Shown one piece after another: positions 1 to 9,365 of a DNA stretch of 15,457 nucleotides (the first letter of the stretch is position 1; every line of letters begins with the position of its first letter). The stretch covers positions 1-15,457 of the forward strand of contig JAUQQB010000020.1 of the NCBI GenBank assembly GCA_030550075.1, in the 5' to 3' direction. The notes beneath the pieces are model-generated. The model saw nothing but the letters and a program-made list of their open reading frames with translations, was not told the DNA's origin and did no database searches. Origin of the DNA: Chloroflexota bacterium. GTDB taxonomy: Bacteria > Chloroflexota > Anaerolineae > Thermoflexales > Thermoflexaceae. A program made the position numbers and the translations under genes.

Positions 1-1451
<1,451 letters not shown>

Positions 1452-1471
1452 ATTCGGGTAGAGGCAGGGAA

Positions 1472-1507
1472 ATTGGGGGTCTGGGGGCACGCCCCCAAAC
1501 CCCCAAT
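1472..1507 (+). terminator. GC-rich hairpin after gltB
   Basis: A 9-bp outer stem (1472-1480 pairs with 1499-1507) encloses, after a single C/A mismatch, a 6-bp TGGGGG/CCCCCA stem with a CACG loop. It begins 20 nt after the gltB stop. No T-run follows on either strand, so it is not a textbook intrinsic terminator. It may protect or define the gltB mRNA 3' end, or be a palindromic repeat. Confidence 0.5.
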
Positions 1508-1610
1508 GCCCAGCTTCTATGGCCCCTGTTCTGGCCCCTTCCGGAGGCTCCAATCCGAATCTGATCCTTCCACGTATCAATGATTGAGTCGTGGGGAGGA
1601 TCGGATTCCC

Positions 1611-2543
1611 ATGCTGGAAATCCGGGAAAAGCAAAAACCGCATCTTGGCTTCCAGGCACCTTCCCACTCCTGGCCTCAACTCGAGTGGGCAATCCTGAGG
1701 ACGCTGGTCTATGCGGATCTCTTTGACTATCCCTTGATCCTCCCCGAGATCCATCGTTACCTGATTGCCGTCCCGGCCCCCCTATTTGAGGTGAACCAAT
1801 CCCTTCGTCGAAGCCCGTGGCTGGCGGATCGCATCGCGGAGCGGCGAGGGCTGTGGATGCTCCGCGGACGAGAACACCTGAGCGAGCTCCGGCCCCAACG
1901 CGCCGCGGCCGCCGCCCGATTGTGGCCGCATGCGCTTCGATACGGCCGGATCCTGGCCGCTTTCCCCTATGTGCGCATGGTGGCCGTTACCGGGGCGCTG
2001 GCGGTGGACAACGTGGAGGACGGCGACGATATCGATTACCTGATCGTGACTGCGACCGGGCGCCTCTGGCTTTGCCGGGCTATGGTCATCGGGCTGGTCC
2101 GCTGGGCCGCCCGAGCGGGCATTGCCCTGTGCCCGAATTATTTCCTGTCTGAACGCGCTCTGGCCCTCGAGGACCGGAACCTTTTCACCGCCCATGAACT
2201 GGCGCAGATGATCCCCATTGCCGGCGAGCGGATTTATTGGCGCATGCGCGCCCTCAACGCGTGGACCATCCGGTTCCTCCCGAACGCCGGTGGGCCGCCG
2301 TGGAAGATCGAGCTAACCTCCGCTTCCTGGCGATGGATAACCGCGGGCCTGGAAGCGTTAGGCCACACGCCCCTCGGGGCCTGGCTGGAGGCCTGGGAGA
2401 TGCGGCGGAAGATTCGCAGGTTCAATGCCCGTCCGGGAGGCGAAACCCGCTTCGATCCCGATCACTGCCAGGGCCACTTTAACGGCCACGGCCAGCGCAC
2501 CCTGGCCGCTTTCGCGGAACGACTCCGTTGTTACCTGGAGTAA
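1611..2543 (+). CDS. Nucleotidyltransferase-fold protein of unknown substrate
   Basis: A 310-aa cytoplasmic protein. The ATG at 1611 is preferred over the TTG at 1584 because GGGGAGGA (1593-1600) sits 10 nt upstream of the ATG. Residues 26-95 look like a winged-helix or helical N-terminal part. Residues 123-147 form the signature of a Pol-beta-like nucleotidyltransferase: VTGALAVDN followed by DGDDIDYLIV, with D140 and D142 as likely metal ligands. Further conserved-looking stretches are CPNYFLSERALA (174-185) and FTAHELAQM (192-200). The C-terminus carries a His/Cys-containing DHCQGHFNGHGQ segment (284-295). It is the first gene of the glycan cluster, 14 nt before the radical SAM gene and probably co-transcribed. 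Proteins of this fold transfer NMP groups to sugars, proteins or RNA. The substrate here is unknown; a sugar, lipid or partner-protein nucleotidylation is only suggested by context. Confidence 0.8.
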   Translation: MLEIREKQKPHLGFQAPSHSWPQLEWAILRTLVYADLFDYPLILPEIHRYLIAVPAPLFEVNQSLRRSPWLADRIAERRGLWMLRGREHLSELRPQRAAAAARLWPHALRYGRILAAFPYVRMVAVTGALAVDNVEDGDDIDYLIVTATGRLWLCRAMVIGLVRWAARAGIALCPNYFLSERALALEDRNLFTAHELAQMIPIAGERIYWRMRALNAWTIRFLPNAGGPPWKIELTSASWRWITAGLEALGHTPLGAWLEAWEMRRKIRRFNARPGGETRFDPDHCQGHFNGHGQRTLAAFAERLRCYLE

Positions 2544-2557
2544 GGAGGCTCATTCCT

Positions 2558-4036
2558 ATGCGCCCGGATATCACGCTGGTTCATCCGCTGTTTATCGCCA
2601 AAGACCCGGTGGAGCGCCGGCTCATGACTCCCTACTTCCCCCTGGGCCTGATGTATCTGGCCGCCGTCCTGCGGCAGCGGGGCTATCGCGTGGAGCTGTT
2701 CGATTGCACATTCCGACAGGATTACACGGAATTTGAGGGTTACATGCGCCGGAAGCGCCCACCGGTAGTCGGGATCACTTCGCTGATGACCATCCGACGC
2801 CACGCGCTCATCCTGGCGGAGATCGCTCACTGCTATGGCGCCACGGTGATCATGGGCGGGCCGGATCCGACCGGCCTGCCGGAGCGCTACCTCGGCTATC
2901 GAGGAAGCCAGGGGGAGTTCCCGGTGGATATCGTGGTCTTCGATGAAGGGGAGCTGACCATCCAGGAGCTGGCGGATCACCTCTTCGGCCAGCCGGAGGC
3001 CCCCCAGGATTTGCGGGAGATCGCCGGGCTGCGGCTGCGGGGGGCCGACGGGCGGGTGATCGCCACCTCGCCCCGGCCTTTCATCACGGATCTCGACGCC
3101 CTCCCCTTCCCCGCCCGGGATCTGGTGGATATGGAGGACTACCGGCGAGCCTGGCGGAAGGCTCATGGCTACTGGCCCCTCTCCATCATCAACACTCGCG
3201 GGTGCCCTTATGCCTGCACCTGGTGTCAGAAGGCGGTCTTTGGACGAACCCACCGGGCGCGCTCCCCGGCGAACTCCGCAGAAGAGATGCGCCATCTGAA
3301 GGAAACCTATCAGCCGGATTTCCTGCGAGTGGTGGATGATATCACGGGGGTGGATCGGAAGTGGGTTCTGCGATGGCGCGATGAAGTGCTGGCCCGTGAT
3401 GCGGTGATCCCCTTCGAATGCCTCACCCGGGTGAATCTGGCCACAGAAGAGATGCTTGCCGCCTTGAAGGAGATGGGCTGCCGTCGGATTTACTTCGGGG
3501 CGGAATCGGGTTCCCAGAAGGTCCTTAACGCGATGAAGAAAGGGACCAAAGTCCAGCAGATCTATGAAGCGGCCGCGCATTGCAAGCGCCTGGGGATCGA
3601 AACGTATTTCTTTATGATGGTGGGCTATCCCGGAGAGGAGCTCGAGGATCTGGAGCTGTCCGTGCGCCTGCTGCGCGAAACCCTCCCGGATCGCTTCAGC
3701 ACCACGATCGCCTATCCGCTCCCCGGAACGCCGTTCTACGAGCAGGTCCGCGACCGTTTGATGTTCGACTCCGAGTGGAACATCGACTGGGACTACACCG
3801 CTCAGAACCGCCTGTTGTTCCGCCGAGAGAAGTATGACACCCGTTTTTATCGCTGGGTGATCCGTTGGTTTCAGAAAGAGTGGGAAGAGGCCCGCCTTCA
3901 GGCCGGGTGGCGGCCGCCAGGGCTTCGGCGCCTGCGGGTTCGCATCGGGCTATGGGTCACCCGCTGGATGGTCCGCCTCCTGGCCCGATGGCCGAGCCCG
4001 CCCCTGGTTCGCTTTCACCCGGCGGAGGGACGGTAA
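2558..4036 (+). CDS. B12-binding radical SAM protein
   Basis: A 492-aa enzyme. The ATG at 2558 is chosen because AAGGAGG (2542-2548) lies 9 nt upstream. Residues 1-145 resemble a cobalamin-binding Rossmann domain: YFPLGLMYLAAVLRQRGY, then VGITSLM, IMGGPDPTGLPE and FDEGELTIQELA. Residues 205-400 form the radical SAM barrel. The 4Fe-4S motif is CPYACTWC, with C216, C220 and C223, and a GAESGS motif at 314-319 probably contacts SAM. FFMMVGYPGE (351-360) and YPLPGTPFYEQV (386-397) are typical strands of the barrel. The basic C-terminus (from 450) is Arg/Trp-rich and may touch membrane. This class methylates or rearranges unreactive carbon or phosphorus centres, often in lipids, bacteriochlorin or antibiotic pathways. 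The true substrate is unknown. Its place between a nucleotidyltransferase and a methyltransferase in a glycan cluster suggests sugar or lipid modification. Confidence 0.92.
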   Translation: MRPDITLVHPLFIAKDPVERRLMTPYFPLGLMYLAAVLRQRGYRVELFDCTFRQDYTEFEGYMRRKRPPVVGITSLMTIRRHALILAEIAHCYGATVIMGGPDPTGLPERYLGYRGSQGEFPVDIVVFDEGELTIQELADHLFGQPEAPQDLREIAGLRLRGADGRVIATSPRPFITDLDALPFPARDLVDMEDYRRAWRKAHGYWPLSIINTRGCPYACTWCQKAVFGRTHRARSPANSAEEMRHLKETYQPDFLRVVDDITGVDRKWVLRWRDEVLARDAVIPFECLTRVNLATEEMLAALKEMGCRRIYFGAESGSQKVLNAMKKGTKVQQIYEAAAHCKRLGIETYFFMMVGYPGEELEDLELSVRLLRETLPDRFSTTIAYPLPGTPFYEQVRDRLMFDSEWNIDWDYTAQNRLLFRREKYDTRFYRWVIRWFQKEWEEARLQAGWRPPGLRRLRVRIGLWVTRWMVRLLARWPSPPLVRFHPAEGR

Positions 4037-4065
4037 AGGCGACGGATGGCTGAAGGAGACATGGA

Positions 4066-4893
4066 ATGGAGATCCGTTACGCCACGATCGTTGAGGGTTT
4101 CGACCGGATCGCTTCGACCTACGATGAGCGATATAGCGCCTCCGCCAATCCCATAAAAGCCTGGATGCGCGCGGAGAGCCTGCGAATCCTCCAGCGCGTT
4201 CTTCCTCCCAAAGGATGGGTGCTGGAGATCGGGTGCGGGACGGGGGAGGAGACCATGGCCCTGGTCCGGGCCGGCTACCGGGTGCTGGCCACCGACATCT
4301 CCCCCCGGATGCTTCATTGCGCCCGCGCCAGGATGGCATCCGCGGGTCTGGAGGATCGCGTCACCTTCGTGGCGATCCCGGCAGGCGATCTGGCGGCCTT
4401 ACGACCGCCGGAGCCCTTCGATGGCGCCTATGCGGGGTTCGGGCCCCTCAATTGTGAGCCACACCTGACCGGGCTTGCTCGAGCCCTTGCGGATCTTCTT
4501 CGGCCAGGGGCACCTCTCGTGATCTCCGTAGTGAACGCGTGGTGTCTCTTCGAGGCTCTTCAACATCTCGCTCATGGACGAATCCGGGCTTTCCTTCAAG
4601 GCCGCGGGAATGGCTGGAGGCTCATCGCCATGCCCGGTCCGGATGGGAAGCAGGTCGCGATCCCCACACGGCCCCTCTCGACCGGTGTCCTTCGAGGGGC
4701 CTTTTGTCCATTCTTCCGCATCGAGCATGTCATGGCCTTCCCGTTACTGTTGCCCCCGCCTCCCGCAGCGGATCTCTTCCGCCGGCATGCCGCCTGGTTC
4801 GGTGGCCTGGAGCTCCTCGATCGCATTCTACGCGCTCGATGGCCCTGGCGGGAATGGGGCGATCATGTCTTGATGATCCTGCGCCGCCGATGA
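4066..4893 (+). CDS. Class I SAM-dependent methyltransferase
   Basis: A 275-aa protein. The ATG at 4066 follows AAGGAG (4053-4058) by 7 nt; the ATG at 4061 is out of frame. The SAM-binding motif I is VLEIGCGTG at residues 52-60. An acidic end of strand 2 follows (ATDISPRML, 75-83), and post-I/II elements lie near FDGAYAGFGPLNC (118-130). A motif typical of UbiE/ubiquinone-type methyltransferases precedes it (FDRIASTYDERY, 12-23). Residues 160-250 are variable and probably recognise the substrate. The stop overlaps the next start by 4 nt (ATGA at 4890-4893), so the two are translationally coupled. The likely role is methylation of a small molecule or glycan intermediate made by the neighbouring gene products. 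The fold call is secure; the substrate is not known. Confidence 0.88.
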   Translation: MEIRYATIVEGFDRIASTYDERYSASANPIKAWMRAESLRILQRVLPPKGWVLEIGCGTGEETMALVRAGYRVLATDISPRMLHCARARMASAGLEDRVTFVAIPAGDLAALRPPEPFDGAYAGFGPLNCEPHLTGLARALADLLRPGAPLVISVVNAWCLFEALQHLAHGRIRAFLQGRGNGWRLIAMPGPDGKQVAIPTRPLSTGVLRGAFCPFFRIEHVMAFPLLLPPPPAADLFRRHAAWFGGLELLDRILRARWPWREWGDHVLMILRRR

Positions 4894-6368
4894 GCCCTCG
4901 CACCATCCTTCAGACCGATGGCCTGATCCACGATGCGCCGTCCCTGGTGGATCTGGATGGGGACGGTGAGCTGGAGATCCTGGTCGCGGCGGAGGCACTT
5001 TACGCTCTTCGCCCGGACGGCCGCTGGCTCCCCGGGTTCCCCTTCTACGCTCGCGCGGCCTTCGCCTCCTCCCCGGCCGCTGGTGATTTGAACGGGGATG
5101 GGCGGCCGGAGCTCATCATTGGGTGCGATGATGATCACGTCTACGCCCTGGATGCGCAGGGGCGTGTGCTCCCCGGATGGCCTCGCCGAACCGGGGGAGA
5201 CGTCTACGGCCGCCCGACCCTGGCTGACCTGGATGGCGACGGGCATCTGGAGGTGATCATCGGTTCCGACGATGGGCGGGTTTACGCATGGCGGGCCGAT
5301 GGCACTTCGTTGTCCGGATGGCCCCGGGAAACCGGCGGCTTCGTCTCCGCTTCCCCTGTCGTCGCCGATCTCGATCGGGATGGGGAGCCCGAAGTGGTAG
5401 TGGGCTCCTGGGGCGGTTTCGTCTACGTCTGGAAGCGGGACGGATCCTTCCTTCCTGGCTGGCCCCAACCGACCGGTTATTTCGTATGGTCAACGCCCGT
5501 CGTTGAGGACCTCGATGGAGATGGGCATCCGGAAGTAGTGGCCGTTTCCGACCAAGTGTTTCTCTGGCGGTGGAATGGGACCCGCTTCCTGGGATGGCCC
5601 CAACCCCTTCGGTCGTTCGCAGTCGCTTCAGCCCTCCTTACGGATCTGGATGAAGAGGGTCGGAAGGAAATCATCGTGGCTGCCGATCGACTATATGGCT
5701 GGCGGCTGGATGGAACGCCGCTGCCTGGCTTCCCTGTGGATTTGAGGACGTTTCTCTGGGCGAAACCGGAAATCGTGGATCTGAACGGAGATGGACAGCG
5801 AGAGCTCCTGATGGGGGGATGGGATGGAATGCTATATGTCCTTCAGCGGGATGGCGCGCTTCTGGGCGCCTTCCCCATCGGCGCTCCGATCTTCGCCGCG
5901 CCCGCGATTCATCAAGGGAAAGGCAGCCCGGAGATCCTGATCGGCGCATGGGATGGCCGGCTGTATCGGCTCACGCTGGACGACCTGCAACCGATGCTGA
6001 TGGGTTCAACAGCAAGGCCATGGGTGCCATGGCCGTGGGCGCGTCTTCAAGGGCCTTTGATCCTCCCGGCAGACACGCCGGTTTTCGTGGTGGTGGATGA
6101 TGCCTGCGCATCTCGTGGGATCCTCTTTTATCAACGGGAAGAAGATCCGATCGCTCATCCGATTCCCCTGGTGATCCATGATGGCTGGCCGGTCGGACTG
6201 CTCCCGCCCTTCCCGGCTGGGAGCCGGGGGACGCTTTGGGCAACCCGGAAGCCAGAGTGGGATCCCATCGGGAAGCCCGTAGAATTTCGCGCAAATGCGC
6301 ATGGGTCGGCTCTCTGGCGGCGATGGCGTCGGAGGATCCGTCGGAGGTGGCCATGGATCTGGCGGTGA
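4890..6368 (+). CDS. FG-GAP/VCBS repeat beta-propeller protein
   Basis: A 492-aa protein starting at the ATG of the ATGA overlap with the methyltransferase. It carries seven calcium-loop repeats of the form DLDGDGxxE beginning at residues 21, 66, 113, 160, 207, 252 and 297 (spacing 45-47). A degenerate eighth repeat follows near 340-350 (HQGKGSPEIL). Each is followed by a strand-rich segment of the type VYAWRADGTSLSGWP, so residues 11-365 form a seven- or eight-bladed propeller. Repeat six (DLDEEGRKE) has lost part of the loop. Residues 380-470 are a separate region of unknown fold. The last 17 residues are extremely Arg/Trp-rich. No signal peptide or lipobox precedes repeat one, although most such proteins are extracellular. 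A start further upstream would be inside the methyltransferase gene. The next gene begins 16 nt before the stop. The function is unknown; ligand or glycan binding is plausible. Confidence 0.85.
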   Translation: MSPRTILQTDGLIHDAPSLVDLDGDGELEILVAAEALYALRPDGRWLPGFPFYARAAFASSPAAGDLNGDGRPELIIGCDDDHVYALDAQGRVLPGWPRRTGGDVYGRPTLADLDGDGHLEVIIGSDDGRVYAWRADGTSLSGWPRETGGFVSASPVVADLDRDGEPEVVVGSWGGFVYVWKRDGSFLPGWPQPTGYFVWSTPVVEDLDGDGHPEVVAVSDQVFLWRWNGTRFLGWPQPLRSFAVASALLTDLDEEGRKEIIVAADRLYGWRLDGTPLPGFPVDLRTFLWAKPEIVDLNGDGQRELLMGGWDGMLYVLQRDGALLGAFPIGAPIFAAPAIHQGKGSPEILIGAWDGRLYRLTLDDLQPMLMGSTARPWVPWPWARLQGPLILPADTPVFVVVDDACASRGILFYQREEDPIAHPIPLVIHDGWPVGLLPPFPAGSRGTLWATRKPEWDPIGKPVEFRANAHGSALWRRWRRRIRRRWPWIWR

Positions 6369-7540
6369 TCACCCCCTTCCCTCCTCGTCTGACTGGCATC
6401 GGTCAGTATGGCATGCATCTATGCCAGGCGATGGCTCAGAGCGGCCAGTTCGATCGCATCACAGTGCTAACGGAAGATGCCCGTGGAGAATCCGGCATCA
6501 CGCGGCCGGGGTTGGAGATCCAGCGGATCTGGCGTTACGGACACCCTGCCCTGGGCTTCCAAATCCTGTGGGGGCTAGAGCGCATCGGATCCCAAAAGGT
6601 CTGGGTGAACTTCGGCTTCAGCGCCTTTGGGCCTTCCCCGGTCGCCCTCCTTTCCGTTCTGATCGGGTTGACCCTCGCAGCGCGTCGAGGCTTTGCGTTG
6701 CTCATCACTCTGCACGAAACCCATGTGATCCGTCAGGCGGGGATCGAAACCGTATGGGGCTTTGCCCTCTCGCCGATCCTTTACGGCCTGACTCGATGGC
6801 TTGCCCGTCTCGGCGCCATCGCCGCTCCGCTGCAAGTGGATGTCGAATGGTTGCGGTCCCATCTCCCGGAGGCAACGATTGTCCATCTGCCTCTTGGAAG
6901 CTTTTATCCGCCCCAGGCATTGCCGGAGCCGGAGATCCCCCACTTGCTCTTCTTCGGCAGTCTGGCACCTTACAAAGGGCTCACGTTCCTTATAGAGGCT
7001 TTCCATCAGCTCCATTCGGATCATCCGGATCTGATCCTGGAGATTGCAGGGGCGGAACATCCGCGATTCCCAGGCTACGCTCAGCGTCTTCGGGCCGCTT
7101 GCGCCTCCCATCCCGGTATCCGCTGGACCGGGCCGGTTTCCGAAGAAGATGTGGAGCCGCTGTTCGCCCGAAGCCTTCTGGTCCTCCTGCCCTATCAGCA
7201 AGCGACGGGGCCCTCCAGCGTGATGTATCGAGCGGCAGCATGGGGTCGGCCGATGGTGGCCAGCGATATCCCGGCGCTGCGAACCACCGCGGCGGAAGCC
7301 GCTCTGATCGTCAACTGGGCTCCCCCTGGCGACCCTGTAGCCCTCGCTCAGGCCATCAAGCCCTTGATCCGATGCCCCGATCTTCGGAAGCAGCAGGCCC
7401 AGCCCAACCTTCAAGCCATCGCTGCTTGCACCATGCCCCACATCGCGGATGCTTATGTGCGGATTTTGAAGACGCTTTCCGCACCATCCATCCCTTTGGC
7501 TTCGCCCCTGACCATGAGCGCATCCCGCCTGTATCACTGA
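6353..7540 (+). CDS. Glycosyltransferase family 4-like protein
   Basis: A 395-aa GT-B fold protein. The ATG at 6353 (MDLAVITPFPPRLTGIGQYG) is preferred to earlier starts because the beginning of the N-terminal Rossmann domain matches the family there and GGAGG (6343-6347) is 5 nt upstream. The N-terminal half (1-190) should bind the acceptor. It has a hydrophobic stretch at 93-120 that may dip into the membrane. The C-terminal half has the donor-binding hallmarks FFGSLAPYKGL (200-210), the variable IAGAEHP and the loop TGPSSVMYRAAAWGRPMVAS (285-304). The usual EX7E glutamates are replaced there, as in some GT4 subgroups. It is translationally coupled to the upstream propeller gene by a 16-nt overlap. 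It likely adds a sugar from a nucleotide-sugar donor to a lipid-linked glycan on the cytoplasmic side. The exact sugar is unknown. Confidence 0.88.
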   Translation: MDLAVITPFPPRLTGIGQYGMHLCQAMAQSGQFDRITVLTEDARGESGITRPGLEIQRIWRYGHPALGFQILWGLERIGSQKVWVNFGFSAFGPSPVALLSVLIGLTLAARRGFALLITLHETHVIRQAGIETVWGFALSPILYGLTRWLARLGAIAAPLQVDVEWLRSHLPEATIVHLPLGSFYPPQALPEPEIPHLLFFGSLAPYKGLTFLIEAFHQLHSDHPDLILEIAGAEHPRFPGYAQRLRAACASHPGIRWTGPVSEEDVEPLFARSLLVLLPYQQATGPSSVMYRAAAWGRPMVASDIPALRTTAAEAALIVNWAPPGDPVALAQAIKPLIRCPDLRKQQAQPNLQAIAACTMPHIADAYVRILKTLSAPSIPLASPLTMSASRLYH

Positions 7541-7564
7541 TCGCTCCCTTTGGGGGAATGCCCA

Positions 7565-9262
7565 ATGGATGCTCCGCTTCCCTTCGTCCATAACTTTCAG
7601 CGCGCTCATCCACAGTGGAAATGCAAGACGAAGCCTTCCTCCTGGAAATTGGCGGCCTTTGCCCTGGCGGTTGCATGGCCGCTGGTCGCCTCAGCCCGTT
7701 ATCGCCGTTCCTATGACGCATGGATCCACATGTTCTTCGCGGATCACTATCGGCAAGGATGGTGGGATCTGTGGGAACCCCGCTGGTATGGCGGCTTCCC
7801 GGTCGTCGCCTATCCTCCGCTGGTTCATCAGCTGATCGCTTTCTTCTCGTTTCCCGCCGGGGTGGAAGCCGCATGGGCGCTGGTGCTTCTTTCCACGCTG
7901 GTTGCGCTTCCCCTGGCCTTCCGAGCGTTCGCCCAGCACATCATCAGGCCACAGGCGGCTCAGCGCGCCGCATTCCTGATCCCTCTGCTTCCTTCCATCC
8001 ACCTCGCCGCTCACACCTTCGGACAGCTGCCCACCCTGTTCGGCCTGATGGCGGCGCTGTGGGGGTTGGCGGATCTGGCGGATTTTCTAAAGAGTGGCCG
8101 CAGGATGAAGGGGCTTCGTGCGGCCCTTTGGATGGCCGTAGCCGCTGCCGCCCATCACGGGACGCTGCTCCTTCTTCCATGGGCGGTTGCAGCCATCAGT
8201 CTCCAGCAGGTCTGGGGCGCGCGCGCATCCGGTGTAGACCTCCTGCGCCGGCTGATCCCCTGGGGCCTCAGCACCCTTTTAGGGATTGGGGGCGTGATCT
8301 GGCCCTTTTGGGAGTGGGGGCTTTCCCAAACCATGCAACACCCGATTGATCACGCCTCCCGCCATTCATTTCTCCATGACCCGCAGGCGATGGAACTGTT
8401 CTTCTGGCCCATGTATGGGCCGCTCCTCCTGGCCATCCCCGCCTGTTTGCCCGGCTTCCTCCGCCGACGGCGTCGGGCCATCGGGGGGCTGTTCGTCTTC
8501 TGTTTTGTGATGGGGTTGGGGGGGACCACGCCGCTGCCGCGATGGCTGTATGGGTCAGGCTGGGAGTGGCTGACCTATGATCGTTTCGCTCTATGGGCCA
8601 CCGTGACGCTGAGCCCCTTCGTGGGTGCATGGATGCTGGTCACGGAACGGCGGGTTCCCTATGGAAAGCTGGTCCGCATGGGAGGCGTTCTCGCCATGGC
8701 CCTCACGGCGCTCTATGCGGGGCAGTTGGCTTCCCTGAAGCCCACCCAACCCCCGCTCCTCGATCTTCGGCCGTTGATCGCCTTCCTGGAGCAAGAGGAT
8801 GTCCGCCCCTGGCGCTATGTGACCTTCGGATTCGGCGATCAGATGGCCCGGCTTTCTCTCCACACTCGAGCCGAAACTATGGATGGAAGTTATCACACCG
8901 CTCGACCATGGCCCATGCTGCGGGAGAGCGGCCTGGGAAGCCTGGATACCGCTTACTGGTTGCCGGATGGAATGGAACGACTGGAAAGGCTGCTGGGATG
9001 GCTGGGGGACATGGGGGTGCGATGGGCCTTCGTTAACCATCCGGCCTATGTTCCCCTCCTGGTTCGCCATGGCTGGCGTCTTCAGCGCGTCCTCGCCAAC
9101 GGCGTGGAGGCCTGGGAAAACCCGGGCGCGCGGACGCCGGAGCCTAGCCCCAGGCCGCCGGCCCATCCCCTGGCCGCGGCGTCGTGGGGCCTGTTGCCCG
9201 GGCTCAGTCTGATCGGGGCGATGAGTTGCCCGGCGCTCAAGCGCCGGGCTGAATTTGCGTAA
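7565..9262 (+). CDS. PTPS-related (GT-C-like) polytopic membrane protein
   Basis: A 565-aa membrane protein. The ATG at 7565 is preferred over the TTG at 7550 because a purine-rich GGGGGAA (7552-7558) lies 6 nt before the ATG. Hydrophobic segments lie at about 28-46, 84-98, 100-122, 135-150, 155-172, 184-215, 230-252, 278-298, 306-320, 340-360 and 370-390. The first extracytoplasmic loop has SYDAWIHMFFADHY (49-62) with D51, in the place of the catalytic Asp of GT-C glycosyltransferases, then EPRWYGGFPV and AYPPLVHQ. This resembles the membrane family named 6-pyruvoyl-tetrahydropterin synthase-related, whose members sit in cell-envelope glycan clusters. A soluble C-terminal region follows (400-520). 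Residues 553-565 are encoded by an intergenic palindromic repeat and look like a recent C-terminal addition. It probably acts on lipid-linked sugars outside the membrane, but this is inferred. Confidence 0.78.
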   Translation: MDAPLPFVHNFQRAHPQWKCKTKPSSWKLAAFALAVAWPLVASARYRRSYDAWIHMFFADHYRQGWWDLWEPRWYGGFPVVAYPPLVHQLIAFFSFPAGVEAAWALVLLSTLVALPLAFRAFAQHIIRPQAAQRAAFLIPLLPSIHLAAHTFGQLPTLFGLMAALWGLADLADFLKSGRRMKGLRAALWMAVAAAAHHGTLLLLPWAVAAISLQQVWGARASGVDLLRRLIPWGLSTLLGIGGVIWPFWEWGLSQTMQHPIDHASRHSFLHDPQAMELFFWPMYGPLLLAIPACLPGFLRRRRRAIGGLFVFCFVMGLGGTTPLPRWLYGSGWEWLTYDRFALWATVTLSPFVGAWMLVTERRVPYGKLVRMGGVLAMALTALYAGQLASLKPTQPPLLDLRPLIAFLEQEDVRPWRYVTFGFGDQMARLSLHTRAETMDGSYHTARPWPMLRESGLGSLDTAYWLPDGMERLERLLGWLGDMGVRWAFVNHPAYVPLLVRHGWRLQRVLANGVEAWENPGARTPEPSPRPPAHPLAAASWGLLPGLSLIGAMSCPALKRRAEFA

Positions 9263-9363
9263 GCCCCCTGCGGGGGCTGAAAATCCCCCGGACGGGAGGC
9301 TTCGATGAGCCCGAAGCCGGATATCGGAGCCCGGACGATGAGTTGCTCCAAGGGGCGGAGCAA
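9220..9363. repeat. Compact cluster of four palindromes with a repeated GATGAGTTGC
   Basis: Four hairpins follow one another. The first is a perfect 9-bp stem (9228-9236/9241-9249, TCAA loop). The second is AGCCCCC/GGGGGCT (9262-9268/9272-9278). The third is GGCTTCG/CGAAGCC (9298-9304/9312-9318). The fourth is TTGCTCC/GGAGCAA (9343-9349/9357-9363). The decamer GATGAGTTGC occurs at 9220-9229 and again at 9337-9346, each time leading into a hairpin. The layout is that of a REP/MITE-like intergenic repeat. It runs from the 3' end of the membrane-protein gene to the start of the ligase gene. Copy number in the genome cannot be judged from one window. Confidence 0.65.
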
Positions 9364-9365
9364 AG

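Noticed and set aside
2531..3580. Minus-strand open frame (349 codons) opposite the radical SAM gene
   Set aside because: The sense frame carries CX3CX2C and B12-domain motifs with a good ribosome binding site. The antisense frame is a shadow.
4539..4889. Upstream extension of the propeller reading frame to 609 residues
   Set aside because: The extra part lies entirely within the methyltransferase gene and lacks repeat motifs. The ATGA overlap gives the natural start.
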